DNA of 64,000 nt from Actinomycetota bacterium (GTDB lineage Bacteria > Actinomycetota > Thermoleophilia > Solirubrobacterales > Solirubrobacteraceae), in NCBI GenBank assembly GCA_009699865.1, contig WLNJ01000006.1:1-64000 (forward strand). The letters are read 5' to 3'. The translations under genes and the position numbers were made by a program. A model generated the notes under the pieces. The model ran no database searches, was not told where the DNA came from, and saw only the letters and a list, made by a program, of their open reading frames with translations. Every line of letters starts with the position of its first letter. Position 1 is the first letter of the stretch. Positions 15,629 to 23,609 of this stretch are shown here, piece by piece.

Positions 15629-17086
15629 ATGTTCCGCGGTGCCTTGACGGTACTTGCGGTTCCTCTGGCCCTGTTGGCGCTGATCACAGCATCTGGGGCC
15701 GAGGCGTCGCGACCACCACTCCTCCACACGGGAGTAGACGGCCGAATCACAGCCGTCAGCGACTCCCTGCCCGAAGACCTACCAACCTTCGAGGGACCGT
15801 CGAGGGCGACGGCAGCCAGCCGCGGGCAGGCTGCCAACTCAAGCGTTGTCGGCTACTCAATCCGCAGGATGTTGGCTGCCCACACAATCACCAGCCTCCT
15901 AGCGTCCGACGCGACAGCGACTTGGACGGCTGCTGTGAGAACCCGCCGCAGGCTGCACGGCACTCCAGGGGCTGAGCTTGAGAATGTGATCGCTGAGATC
16001 GCCGCCATCACAAACCGCAAGGCCCTAACACCCAGTCGACTGCCACTGCTGATGCTTACGGCTAAGCGGAACACTGAGTTCTTCTCTCACGGAAGGACCC
16101 CGTCCTACCACCAGCGAGTCACCTTCGGCACAAGCGACATTGTCTGGCAGTACTACCCCGGCCAGGGCTTACAACTCCAAGTTCTGGCCACATTTGGCGT
16201 GGCCAATGGTCTCTGGCGCGCCAACCTCCCCGGGCACTTGCGCACCCTGCTCGATGAAATGCTCGCCCTGAAGGCAAACCGCGCCGGCGGATCCGCTTGG
16301 GAATACGCCTTCAGCTGGGATGGTGGATCACCACCGTGGACGAGCTCAATGTCCCAGTCGACTGGGATCCAGGCGATGACACGCGGAGCCGAGCTTCTGA
16401 GTGACCGCAAGTACTTGAATGCAGCGAAGTCGGCTCTGGCGATCTTCAGGAAGCCCACCCCGAGCGGCGTGCGCGTGGCTACCGCAAGAGGCCCGTGGTA
16501 CGCGATGTATTCGTTTGACTCCTCGGGGAGAATCCTCAACGGGTTCCTCCAGACACTGGTTGGCCTCAATGAGATGGCAGTCCGGGGCAGCAACAGCAGC
16601 GCCAGCGAGCTGTTCAATGCCGCAGAGCCAGTAGCCCGGGCAGCCGTTCCGGGCTACTTAAGGAGCGGCTGGTCCTACTACAGCCCGGGAGTCTGGTCGA
16701 CAACTAGTTATCAGTCGCTCACCGCTGGTTTCCTTGATGAGCTCTGCCAGCGGACGCTCCAGTCCATCTACTGCAGATCGAAGGCCCGCCTCGATCGCTT
16801 CCCTGTCGCACCACCACGGATTGCTGTTCGAACCCACCGTGTCGCAACCGGCAAGCCATCGGACATGAGCATCTGGATCTCCAAGCCTGCGGCGGTGTCC
16901 ATCACTGTCAGTGTTGGTCACAGATTTCTGAAGTCGTTCAGCGCTGATTGGACTCCCGGCTACCACCGCTTGGAGAGCGTCCCGATCCCTCACGTCCCCG
17001 GCACGCTCAGAGTGCGTGTGCGTGCGGTCGATTATGCGGGGCACTCCGTCACCGTGACCGGCAGCGTCCAAGCAGTCCACCGCTAA
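15629..17086 (+). CDS. Exported protein with D-glucuronyl C5-epimerase C-terminal domain
   Basis: A 485-aa secreted protein: signal peptide at residues 1-27 (TVLAVPLALLALITASGAEA). Residues about 165-390 match the C-terminal catalytic domain of D-glucuronyl C5-epimerases: DIVWQYYPGQGLQLQVLATF, FSWDGGSPPWTSSMSQSTGI, RGPWYAMYSFDSSGRILNGF and GWSYYSPG. In animals this enzyme epimerises glucuronate in heparan sulfate; bacterial members act on uronate polymers or are uncharacterised. Aromatic residues of the active-site cleft (W, Y, YSFD) are kept. A last domain (about 400-485) looks like an Ig-like beta sandwich. It is divergent from the anchored protein at 14565, with a 38-bp gap. Confidence 0.8.
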   Translation: MFRGALTVLAVPLALLALITASGAEASRPPLLHTGVDGRITAVSDSLPEDLPTFEGPSRATAASRGQAANSSVVGYSIRRMLAAHTITSLLASDATATWTAAVRTRRRLHGTPGAELENVIAEIAAITNRKALTPSRLPLLMLTAKRNTEFFSHGRTPSYHQRVTFGTSDIVWQYYPGQGLQLQVLATFGVANGLWRANLPGHLRTLLDEMLALKANRAGGSAWEYAFSWDGGSPPWTSSMSQSTGIQAMTRGAELLSDRKYLNAAKSALAIFRKPTPSGVRVATARGPWYAMYSFDSSGRILNGFLQTLVGLNEMAVRGSNSSASELFNAAEPVARAAVPGYLRSGWSYYSPGVWSTTSYQSLTAGFLDELCQRTLQSIYCRSKARLDRFPVAPPRIAVRTHRVATGKPSDMSIWISKPAAVSITVSVGHRFLKSFSADWTPGYHRLESVPIPHVPGTLRVRVRAVDYAGHSVTVTGSVQAVHR

Positions 17087-17104
17087 CCGTTCTACCGTTC
17101 GACC

Positions 17105-17461
17105 ATGCCCGAACCCAGAGACTCCGAAGCCTTGGCAGCCCTGATGACGCTCGCAACCCGCCTGCGTGACACGGCCTCCGCAGTCGCATCACGGGCAGAC
17201 GCGGCCGCATCGGGCACGGTTGGGCGTCAGCAGCCCACAGACGAAGGTCCTGAAGACCCATGGGACAGCGCGGATTTCGGAGCGATGGCTGACTTCTTCA
17301 GGTTGCTCGGCGACACGGTGCCCCAAGAGCTGCGATCCCGTTTGGAAGGATCCACCCGCGAGGCGCTGATGGCCCTCCGGGCGCTGATTGACTGGTATTT
17401 GGAAAGGCCAGATACCGCCGTCGATGGCGAGTCGTTCGAAGACAGCGCCCCAGCGTCGTAG
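17105..17461 (+). CDS. Conserved small hypothetical protein
   Basis: A 118-aa acidic soluble protein. The first half is Ala-rich and helical (DSEALAALMTLATRLRDTA); after an acidic PWDSADFGAMADFF stretch comes an amphipathic helical region (RLLGDTVPQELRSRLEGSTR and EALMALRALIDWYLER) that looks well conserved in type. No catalytic motif, TM or signal is seen. It lies 18 bp after the epimerase-like gene and 13 bp before the EVE-domain gene, so it belongs to the rightward group. The function is unknown. Confidence 0.65.
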   Translation: MPEPRDSEALAALMTLATRLRDTASAVASRADAAASGTVGRQQPTDEGPEDPWDSADFGAMADFFRLLGDTVPQELRSRLEGSTREALMALRALIDWYLERPDTAVDGESFEDSAPAS

Positions 17462-17474
17462 ACTAAAAACCCAG

Positions 17475-17930
17475 ATGCCAAAAGCAACAACATGGGTCCT
17501 GACGTCCTCCCCGGACAACCACACCGCCACGCGGGAGACCGGGTTCACCGTCATCGGCCTCAAGGAGCGAAACCGCAAACGCGCAGAGCGGATAGAGCCG
17601 GGTGACAGGATTGTTCTCTACCTGACAAAAGAGATGACCTTCGGAGGGTCGATCACGGTCACAGGCGAGATGTACGAGGACAGAAAGAAGATCTGGCCTG
17701 GCAAGCCGGGAAACCCAGACCCATACCCGTGGCGCTTCCCGACCGAGCCAGAGGTTGAAATTGATCCCGAAAGCCATGTCCCTGCCGAGAAGCTGAAGGA
17801 CAAGATGCAGCACATCCTTAAATGGCCAGTAGACCACTGGAAGCTCGCCTTCCAAGGCCAAATCCGCGAAGTAAGCGACGCCGACGCCAAGCTGCTTCTC
17901 AAAGAGCTCCGCGCGGCCAGCCGTGGCTGA
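17475..17930 (+). CDS. EVE domain protein
   Basis: The 151-aa protein from the Met at 17475 is a single EVE domain, a PUA-like fold that binds modified bases in RNA or DNA. Seen are the opening TTWVLTSSPDNHTATRETGF, the GDRIVLYLTKEMTFGGSITVTG strand pair, a PWRFPTEPEVE segment, and the end VDHWKLAFQGQIREVSDADA. It resembles the small free-standing EVE proteins (about 145-150 aa) rather than EVE fused to McrB-like GTPases. The gene context (a small hypothetical protein and a membrane protein) does not suggest a restriction system. Confidence 0.8.
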   Translation: MPKATTWVLTSSPDNHTATRETGFTVIGLKERNRKRAERIEPGDRIVLYLTKEMTFGGSITVTGEMYEDRKKIWPGKPGNPDPYPWRFPTEPEVEIDPESHVPAEKLKDKMQHILKWPVDHWKLAFQGQIREVSDADAKLLLKELRAASRG

Positions 17931-18678
17931 GAGCGAACAAAAGGACCCTCTCCTCAACAGGGTCGGAGCATCAGTCATCAACGGCTTCCGCCGTGCAGGC
18001 AACTCGTGGGGAGGCCTGAGCTCAAATCAGCGGTTGGCCGGCGCTGCCTCCGCCCTACTCCTCGCCACGCTCCTACTCCCATGGTTCCAACAGACACAGT
18101 TTGACCGGGCAGGACAGCCCCAGACGCTCACGGTCAGCGGCTTGGCAGCGTTCACCTTCGTTGAAGCCTCAGTACTCCTCGTCTGCTGCGCGATCCTTGT
18201 GATGCTGTTCGCCCGAGGAGAACAGCGTGCCTTCCACCTCCCGGGCGGGGACGGCTCTATCATCGCGCTGGGCGGCGGGTGGTGCCTTCTGCTCCTCGTT
18301 ACACGAGTGCTGGTCTACCCACCAACGCACGTCGGTGCGGACACTGGAATCAAGTGGGGCGTTCTCGTGGCGATAGCAGCCGCAGTTGCCGTGCTTGGAG
18401 CTGGGCTCCGAATGCGCGCCCTGCATATCCCCGAGCCTCCGCAGCGCCGAAGGACAAGGGTCCCAACTGCCACGCCCCCTCCTGAAGCCACTGCCGTGGA
18501 CGATCAAGACAAGCGCAAAATCCACTTCGGAGGAATTGAGGCACCTGTCCGACCGGCTACTGCCGCAGCGGGCGCGAAGGCACCCAAGCCGGGCGATGAC
18601 CCCACCTTGGAGCAGCTTGCAATCCCACTCGACGACCAGCCTTCCCCTCGCCGACGGCGTCCTAAGCCCGATCGCTGA
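17923..18678 (+). CDS. Four-helix membrane protein with disordered cytoplasmic tail
   Basis: A 251-aa protein from GTG 17923, overlapping the EVE gene by 8 nt. Four hydrophobic segments are visible (about residues 38-55, 74-97, 112-128 and 144-162), including LAGAASALLLATLLLPWF and VEASVLLVCCAILVMLFA. The last 85 residues are Pro/Arg-rich, with a KIHFGGIEAP motif, and end in SPRRRRPKPDR; they should lie in the cytoplasm. I do not know this family. Its position directly before the MoxR/VWA pair could indicate a shared envelope task. Confidence 0.7.
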   Translation: MAESEQKDPLLNRVGASVINGFRRAGNSWGGLSSNQRLAGAASALLLATLLLPWFQQTQFDRAGQPQTLTVSGLAAFTFVEASVLLVCCAILVMLFARGEQRAFHLPGGDGSIIALGGGWCLLLLVTRVLVYPPTHVGADTGIKWGVLVAIAAAVAVLGAGLRMRALHIPEPPQRRRTRVPTATPPPEATAVDDQDKRKIHFGGIEAPVRPATAAAGAKAPKPGDDPTLEQLAIPLDDQPSPRRRRPKPDR

Positions 18679-18711
18679 TCTTCGCCGGGCCGGACCTGTC
18701 ATTCTGGCGCA

Positions 18712-19605
18712 GTGTCCGCAGGCCCAAAAACAGCAGAAGACCTCGCCGCACAGCTGACCGCTGACGGCTACCTGGCTGACACTCAGACAGCCCTCGTTGC
18801 ATGGCTTGCTATTGAGCTTGGCAAGCCAGTCCTTGTAGAAGGACCGGCTGGCGTAGGCAAGACCGAGCTTGCTAAGTCTCTCTCTCGCGTTCTTGACCGT
18901 GACCTGATTCGCCTCCAGTGTTATGAAGGACTCGACGAAGCAAAGGCCCTCTACGAATGGAACTACCGCAAACAGCTGCTGCGCATTCAGGCCGAGAGCG
19001 ACGGAGCCGGGTGGGACAAGGTCCAAGACGACATTTTTGGCGAGGAGTTCCTGCTCGAACGCCCACTGCTTGAGGCAATCACCTCCGAGGAGCCGGTCGT
19101 CCTGCTTGTCGATGAAATCGACAAGACCGACCAAGAGTTCGAGGCCATGCTGCTCGAGCTTCTCTCCGACTTCCAAGTCTCAGTCCCCGAGCTGGGCACG
19201 ATGACATCCAAGTCGCACCCGGTCGTGCTGCTGACCTCAAACAACTCGCGCGAGCTGACTGAAGCCCTTAAGCGTCGCTGTCTCTACCTCTGGATTGACT
19301 ACCCAGAGGCCGAGCATGAGCTTGCAATCATCCGCCTCAAGGCGCCTGAGCTCTCAGCGACCGTGTCGGCCAAGCTCGTAGAACTTGTGGGTGAGATCCG
19401 CGCACTCGATCTCAAGAAGCCACCCTCAATCGCTGAATCAATCGATTGGGCCCGCGCCCTGCTCCTCCTAGGCGCCGACAGCATTGACTCCAAGGTCTTC
19501 GCTGAGACTATGAGCGTGATCATCAAGCACCGCAGCGACCTCGAAACGGTCGCCGAGCGGGTTGGCATGAAGCTGGCCGGCGGCGATGCCGCAACCGCCA
19601 GCTGA
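18712..19605 (+). CDS. MoxR-type AAA+ ATPase (CoxD-like)
   Basis: A 297-aa ATPase of the MoxR/APE clade, which acts as a chaperone together with VWA-domain partners. Walker A is GPAGVGKTELAKSL (about residues 44-57), Walker B is PVVLLVDEIDKTD (about 129-141), sensor 1 LLTSNNSRELTEAL and the arginine finger region KRRCLYLWIDYP follow. The start is GTG 18712, 33 nt after the membrane-protein gene. The following VWA gene overlaps its end by 20 nt, so both are made in step. In CO-dehydrogenase operons such pairs (CoxD/CoxE) insert the metal cluster; no such dehydrogenase is nearby. Confidence 0.9.
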   Translation: MSAGPKTAEDLAAQLTADGYLADTQTALVAWLAIELGKPVLVEGPAGVGKTELAKSLSRVLDRDLIRLQCYEGLDEAKALYEWNYRKQLLRIQAESDGAGWDKVQDDIFGEEFLLERPLLEAITSEEPVVLLVDEIDKTDQEFEAMLLELLSDFQVSVPELGTMTSKSHPVVLLTSNNSRELTEALKRRCLYLWIDYPEAEHELAIIRLKAPELSATVSAKLVELVGEIRALDLKKPPSIAESIDWARALLLLGADSIDSKVFAETMSVIIKHRSDLETVAERVGMKLAGGDAATAS

Positions 19606-20995
19606 CAAGAACTCCAGCACTGGGTTCGATGCGAACCTGCTGGCCTTTACCCATCAGCTGAGGGGCGAAGGGATGGCGGTCGGTACTGCCGAACTGCTTG
19701 ACGCGACTGCTGCGATCGGGCATGTGGCATGGGCCGATCGGGACGCGGTTCACGGCGCTCTCTCCGCAACCCTCGCGAAGTCCCCGGAGGACAGGCGAAT
19801 CTTCGACATCGTTTTTGATCGCTTCTTCTTCCGGGCCGCCGAGCAGGCTGCGCTTGACCTTGGTGAGCCGATCGCTGGCTCCAAACCTGGGGATGAGGAC
19901 GCCGCTCGGATTGACATCGAGAAGCTCAAGCAGCAGATTGCTCAAGCGTTGCGTGACGGCTCCGACGGCAGCGTGCGCGACATGGCCAGGCTTGCAGTTG
20001 CAGCATTCGGGCAGACGCAGGGTGGTAGTGGAGTCGTTGGGGTTGACGTCCAGCGAATCCGCCGGGCCTTGGGGCTCCGCTCGGAACCTCAACCGGAACT
20101 GCCTGCTGAAGATCCGCGTGCTGCAGGCATTCCACGGGACAGGCTGCGGCTGTTTGAGCAGGAGGTTCGTCGTGAGCTGGAGCGGCAAACAATCGAACGC
20201 ACCCGAAGCCTTCCCCCAGCCCGACCCTTGGGAGACCTCGAACGAGGTTTGCCCACGGGGCCGGCCCAAGACCTCGCTGAAATCCACAAGGTGATTGCAC
20301 AGCTGCGCCGCAAGATGGCAACCAATGGCCAACTCCTTCGAGGTCAGAAGCGAAGCAACGTCATTGACGTCCGTAAGACAGTCCGCGCCTCACTCCAAAC
20401 CGGCGGGGTTCCTGTCGTACTCAAACAGCGGCCCAAGCGGCCAAAGCGCCCTGAGATCTTTGTGCTCTGTGATGTCTCGACCTCGGTGACGTCCTCGTCT
20501 GTCTTCTTCCTTTCCGTTCTGCATGCCCTGCATGACTCGTTCCGGAAGATGCGCTCCTTCGTCTTCATCGAGCGGATCAGCGAAGTGACCGAAGTGTTTG
20601 AGAAGGAGCGTGACTTCAAGAAGATCTCGCGCGCAATCACAACCGATGCGGGAGTGGCTGATGTCAGCGGCTACACCGACTACGGGCGAGTCTGGTCAGA
20701 GTTCCTCGCGCAGATTGAATCCGAGCTCCACCCGAGGGCCACAGTGATCGTCCTCGGCGATGCGCGAACGAATGGCCGTCCTGCCCGAGAGGACCTCTTT
20801 GCCCAGGTAGCCGCCCGGGCCGGCAGAACCTTCTGGCTCAACCCAGAGCCCAAGCTGTACTGGAACTACGGCGACTCAGTTATCAACGCCTACGCCGAGT
20901 ACTGCATCGCTTACGAATGCTGGACGGCTGCGCATCTGAGCGACTTTGTGGAGGCCCTCACGCGTCCAGGCACCCCACGAGCTTCCCAGCGTTAG
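19586..20995 (+). CDS. VWA-domain protein (CoxE-like), partner of the MoxR ATPase
   Basis: A 469-aa cytoplasmic protein. Residues about 1-270 are helical with a charged linker; residues about 280-460 form a von Willebrand A domain, with the metal-ion-dependent adhesion site DVSTSVTSS (DxSxS, near 293) followed by the conserved block around RSFVFIERISEVTEVF, DYGRVWSEF (the Thr-equivalent position) and VIVLGDARTNG (the Asp). CoxE-type proteins deliver substrate complexes to the MoxR partner encoded just upstream. What the pair acts on here is unknown; the next genes encode an ABC importer after a 10-nt gap. Confidence 0.88.
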   Translation: MPQPPADKNSSTGFDANLLAFTHQLRGEGMAVGTAELLDATAAIGHVAWADRDAVHGALSATLAKSPEDRRIFDIVFDRFFFRAAEQAALDLGEPIAGSKPGDEDAARIDIEKLKQQIAQALRDGSDGSVRDMARLAVAAFGQTQGGSGVVGVDVQRIRRALGLRSEPQPELPAEDPRAAGIPRDRLRLFEQEVRRELERQTIERTRSLPPARPLGDLERGLPTGPAQDLAEIHKVIAQLRRKMATNGQLLRGQKRSNVIDVRKTVRASLQTGGVPVVLKQRPKRPKRPEIFVLCDVSTSVTSSSVFFLSVLHALHDSFRKMRSFVFIERISEVTEVFEKERDFKKISRAITTDAGVADVSGYTDYGRVWSEFLAQIESELHPRATVIVLGDARTNGRPAREDLFAQVAARAGRTFWLNPEPKLYWNYGDSVINAYAEYCIAYECWTAAHLSDFVEALTRPGTPRASQR

Positions 20996-21005
20996 CTTGA
21001 CGGCC

Positions 21006-21734
21006 GTGGTCTCCACCCTTGAGCTGACCGATGTCAGCTTCACCCGCCAGCGACGGGGTGCGCAGCCACTGGCAGTGCTCGACCGGATCAGCCTGAAGCT
21101 CGAACCAGGAGAGACCCTCGCTCTAGTGGGCCCGAACGGGTGTGGCAAGAGCACTCTCCTGGAGTTGGCGTGTGGGCTACTCACCCCCACCTCAGGAACC
21201 GTCCAAGCGCCTCCAATCGCACTCATGCCACAGCGTGGACTGTTGATGCCGTGGGCCAATGCTGTGGACAATGCCGCCCTCGCTCTTCGCGCGGAGGGGG
21301 TCTCGAGGACGGCCGCTCGTGAGCGGGCCAGAGACTGGCTTGTGCGCCTCGGGATGTCCGAGTTTGAGGATGCTCGACCGCACGAGCTCTCCGGTGGGAT
21401 GAGGCAGCGACTGGCACTCGCCCGCACGCTCCTCGCAGGGCGCCCGATTGTGGCGCTTGACGAACCCTTCGCTGCGCTTGATGCAATCAGCAGAATCGAG
21501 GCTGCGCGCTGGCTCACCAGCGCGCTTGGCGAGAGCGACCGGTCCGTCCTGCTTGTCACGCACGATGTTGAGGAGGCGGCTGTTCTGGCTGACCGCGTCG
21601 TCGTACTCTCGCCCCGCCCCGCAACTCTGGTTGCCCAGGTCCGACTCGCTGGTTCGGTCCCCCGCCTGCGGACCTCCCCCGAGGTACTCGCAGCGCGCGA
21701 GGCGATCCTCTCAGCCCTAGGCGTATCAGGATGA
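21006..21734 (+). CDS. ABC transporter ATP-binding protein (NMT1/taurine/nitrate importer type)
   Basis: ATPase subunit of a type I importer. Walker A is GPNGCGKSTLLELACGLL, the Q-loop LMPQRGLLMPW, the signature LSGGMRQRLALARTL, Walker B PIVALDEPFAALD and the H-loop VLLVTHDVEEAAVLADRV, all typical of the SsuB/TauB/ThiZ class. The start is set at GTG 21006 (242 aa), 10 nt after the VWA stop; the open frame runs 20 codons further upstream but would overlap that gene. Its stop overlaps the permease start as ATGA. Together with the next two genes it forms a three-part importer. Confidence 0.93.
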   Translation: MVSTLELTDVSFTRQRRGAQPLAVLDRISLKLEPGETLALVGPNGCGKSTLLELACGLLTPTSGTVQAPPIALMPQRGLLMPWANAVDNAALALRAEGVSRTAARERARDWLVRLGMSEFEDARPHELSGGMRQRLALARTLLAGRPIVALDEPFAALDAISRIEAARWLTSALGESDRSVLLVTHDVEEAAVLADRVVVLSPRPATLVAQVRLAGSVPRLRTSPEVLAAREAILSALGVSG

Positions 21735-22477
21735 TCCGCGGCCTCCTTGTGATCGCAGCACTCCTCGGCCTCTGGGAGCTGTACTGCGTGCTCTCGGGCG
21801 TGGATCAACTCGTCCTACCCTCTCCTACCGATGTGGGACACGCTCTCTGGACCGACCGGGGAATCCTCTGGTCTGCCCTCCTAGTAACGGCTGGAGAGCT
21901 ACTCCTGGGCCTCAGCGTTGCTTTGGTAGTAGCCATCGCAGCGGCTATTGGCATCCACCTCTCCCGCTCGCTCCGCAACTCCGTCTACCCCGTGCTGGTC
22001 GCCTCCCAGACGGTCCCAATTCCTGTGATCGCGAGTCTTCTCGTTGTGTGGTTGGGATATGACACGGGGCCCAAGGTTGTAATCGTCGCCCTTGTGGCCT
22101 TCTTCCCGGTCGTTGTTGGAATCCTTGACGGCCTCGCAGGCATCGACCCAGAGCTTGATCTGGTGGCAAGATCTTTCGGGGCCCCACGGCTACGCAGATT
22201 CCGGCTTGTGGAAGCACCCGCAGCTCTTCCAGGCGCCCTCACTGGCCTCAGGATTGCGGTCGTGATCAGCGTGATCGGAGCAGTCTTCGCAGAGCAGGCT
22301 GGGGGTGACTCTGGACTGGGCTTCGTCATCCAACAGGCACTCCCACAACTACTTACGGCACGGGCCTATGCAGCGGTAGTTGTCCTGTCCGCGCTGGCGC
22401 TCGCGGCCTTCCTGCTGCTCACCGCGGTCCAAACAAGGTTGCTGCCGTGGACCCGCCTGCGACAATCAGAGCAGTGA
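21731..22477 (+). CDS. ABC transporter permease (SsuC/TauC/ThiX-like)
   Basis: A 248-aa inner-membrane protein with six predicted helices. The cytoplasmic EAA-type coupling loop is DGLAGIDPELDLVARSFGA followed by RFRLVEAPAALPGALTGLRI, the region that docks on the ATPase. The size and the N-terminal LWELYCVLSG match permeases for sulfonates, nitrate or thiamine precursors. Overlaps of 4 nt with both neighbours (ATGA before, GTGA after) show tight coupling. Confidence 0.92.
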   Translation: MIRGLLVIAALLGLWELYCVLSGVDQLVLPSPTDVGHALWTDRGILWSALLVTAGELLLGLSVALVVAIAAAIGIHLSRSLRNSVYPVLVASQTVPIPVIASLLVVWLGYDTGPKVVIVALVAFFPVVVGILDGLAGIDPELDLVARSFGAPRLRRFRLVEAPAALPGALTGLRIAVVISVIGAVFAEQAGGDSGLGFVIQQALPQLLTARAYAAVVVLSALALAAFLLLTAVQTRLLPWTRLRQSEQ

Positions 22478-23250
22478 CACGCATCGCGCCAACAGGCCTA
22501 GTTCTACTTGGGATTGCCTTCACGGTTGGCTGCGGAACGAAGTCCGATGTCACAACTCCCTCAACTCTGACCCCCGTGACGGTCTCCATGCCACCAATCC
22601 TTGCCCAGAAGACTCGTTGTCTAACCGCGGCCCAGACAACAGGAGCCTTCACCAAAGCCGGTCTGTACGTGAACCTCACGGCCGAGCCGATCCAGGCAGT
22701 ACCGATACAGATGCTCACAAGTGGACGGGCTGACCTAGCGGTCACGACACCAGATGAGCTAGTCAGGTCGCGCGATGGGGGCTCGCCGCTGATCTCAGTT
22801 GCTCAGCTGACCCGCATTCAACTCCAGCACGGCAGCGAAAAGTCAGCAGGGCCAAAGACGTCCACGGCCCAAACCCTTGGGTCGCCCACCATCCTTGTGG
22901 CAACGCGCGACACTGTGACGGGCCATGGCTCGACTCTTCGGCGGTTCCTCCAGGCTGTTGGCCGGTCTTGCACCAATGCTCTGCCGCCAAAGCCGTCGGC
23001 CGCAGAGCTGAAGAAGCTCAAGGCCAAAGGGGCAAAGGCAGCAAAGCGCCACAAGGGCAAGGTGGTCATAGCCGAGCCGGCAATCTTCGTTTATGCCAAC
23101 ACTGCGCGCAATGGGCACCCGTGGGGTTGGCAATCCCCCGCCGAGTGGGACGCGCTCGTACGCAACTTGGCCAAGGCAGGGAAGCTACGCGGAGCGGTTG
23201 CCCCCGACACTGTTTTCACCAACGAGTTCCTCGCCGGAGAGGGAAGCTGA
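22474..23250 (+). CDS. NMT1/THI5-like substrate-binding lipoprotein, shortened
   Basis: From GTG 22474 (GTGA overlap with the permease) the product has 258 aa: a lipoprotein signal with lipobox FTVGC, then a substrate-binding fold (ACLTA-like start PPILAQKTRCLTAAQ, GLYVNLTAEPIQAVPIQML, SGRADLAVTTPDELV). The end GWQSPAEWDALVRNL plus VFTNEFL matches the finish of NMT1-like pyrimidine-precursor binding proteins. Compared with about 320 aa in the family, a piece of the middle is missing and a Lys-rich stretch (ELKKLKAKGAKAAKRHKGK) lies near residues 180-200. The substrate may be a thiamine precursor, but no thiamine genes or TPP riboswitch are present to support it. Confidence 0.7.
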   Translation: MTRIAPTGLVLLGIAFTVGCGTKSDVTTPSTLTPVTVSMPPILAQKTRCLTAAQTTGAFTKAGLYVNLTAEPIQAVPIQMLTSGRADLAVTTPDELVRSRDGGSPLISVAQLTRIQLQHGSEKSAGPKTSTAQTLGSPTILVATRDTVTGHGSTLRRFLQAVGRSCTNALPPKPSAAELKKLKAKGAKAAKRHKGKVVIAEPAIFVYANTARNGHPWGWQSPAEWDALVRNLAKAGKLRGAVAPDTVFTNEFLAGEGS

Positions 23251-23277
23251 CCTGACGGCAGGGCGCCGCCGGAAGGC

Positions 23278-23574
23278 TCAGCGCTCAGCTAGGCGGTGAA
23301 TGTCAATCAGGATGCTCGTGGTCGATTCAATCGCCGGCATCCTCTCGCCACGGCGTCGTGACTGCAACCTGCGCTGTGGCTGTTGAGAAACCTTTGCGAC
23401 CACGACCGCGGTGACAGCACCAGCTGCCGCGCCAACCGTCGCTACCGCAGCAGCCTTTGCAACTGGGGCCAATGCCTGCGCCCGCTGGACAACCGCTGCC
23501 CTTCGAGTGAGGGTGTCAACCACCAGCTCGCCCTCAAAGAGTTCGTCGTCTCTGTTGGGAATCTCTGGCATCAA
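23278..23574 (-). CDS. Small hypothetical protein with one hydrophobic segment
   Basis: A 98-aa protein (Met at 23574 or 23571). An acidic start (PEIPNRDDELFEGELVVDTL) is followed by a basic helix and an Ala/Val-rich segment (AAAVATVGAAAGAVTAVVVA, about residues 42-61) that could cross the membrane, then a basic region (QPQRRLQSRRRGER). It lies downstream of the acyltransferase-like gene on the same strand, 35 bp away. I do not recognise the family. Confidence 0.5.
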   Translation of the reverse strand: MMPEIPNRDDELFEGELVVDTLTRRAAVVQRAQALAPVAKAAAVATVGAAAGAVTAVVVAKVSQQPQRRLQSRRRGERMPAIESTTSILIDIHRLAER

Positions 23575-23609
23575 GAGCGATGATGCCTACCGCCGCGGTC
23601 GGAGCCGGG

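Noticed and set aside
18169-19176. 335-codon minus-strand frame across the membrane-protein and MoxR genes
   Set aside because: No recognisable domain; overlaps the conserved Walker motifs of the MoxR gene on the other strand.
20876-21808. 310-codon minus-strand frame across the VWA and ABC ATPase genes
   Set aside because: Ser/Arg/Ala-rich product typical of antisense frames in GC-rich DNA; the plus strand has complete known families.
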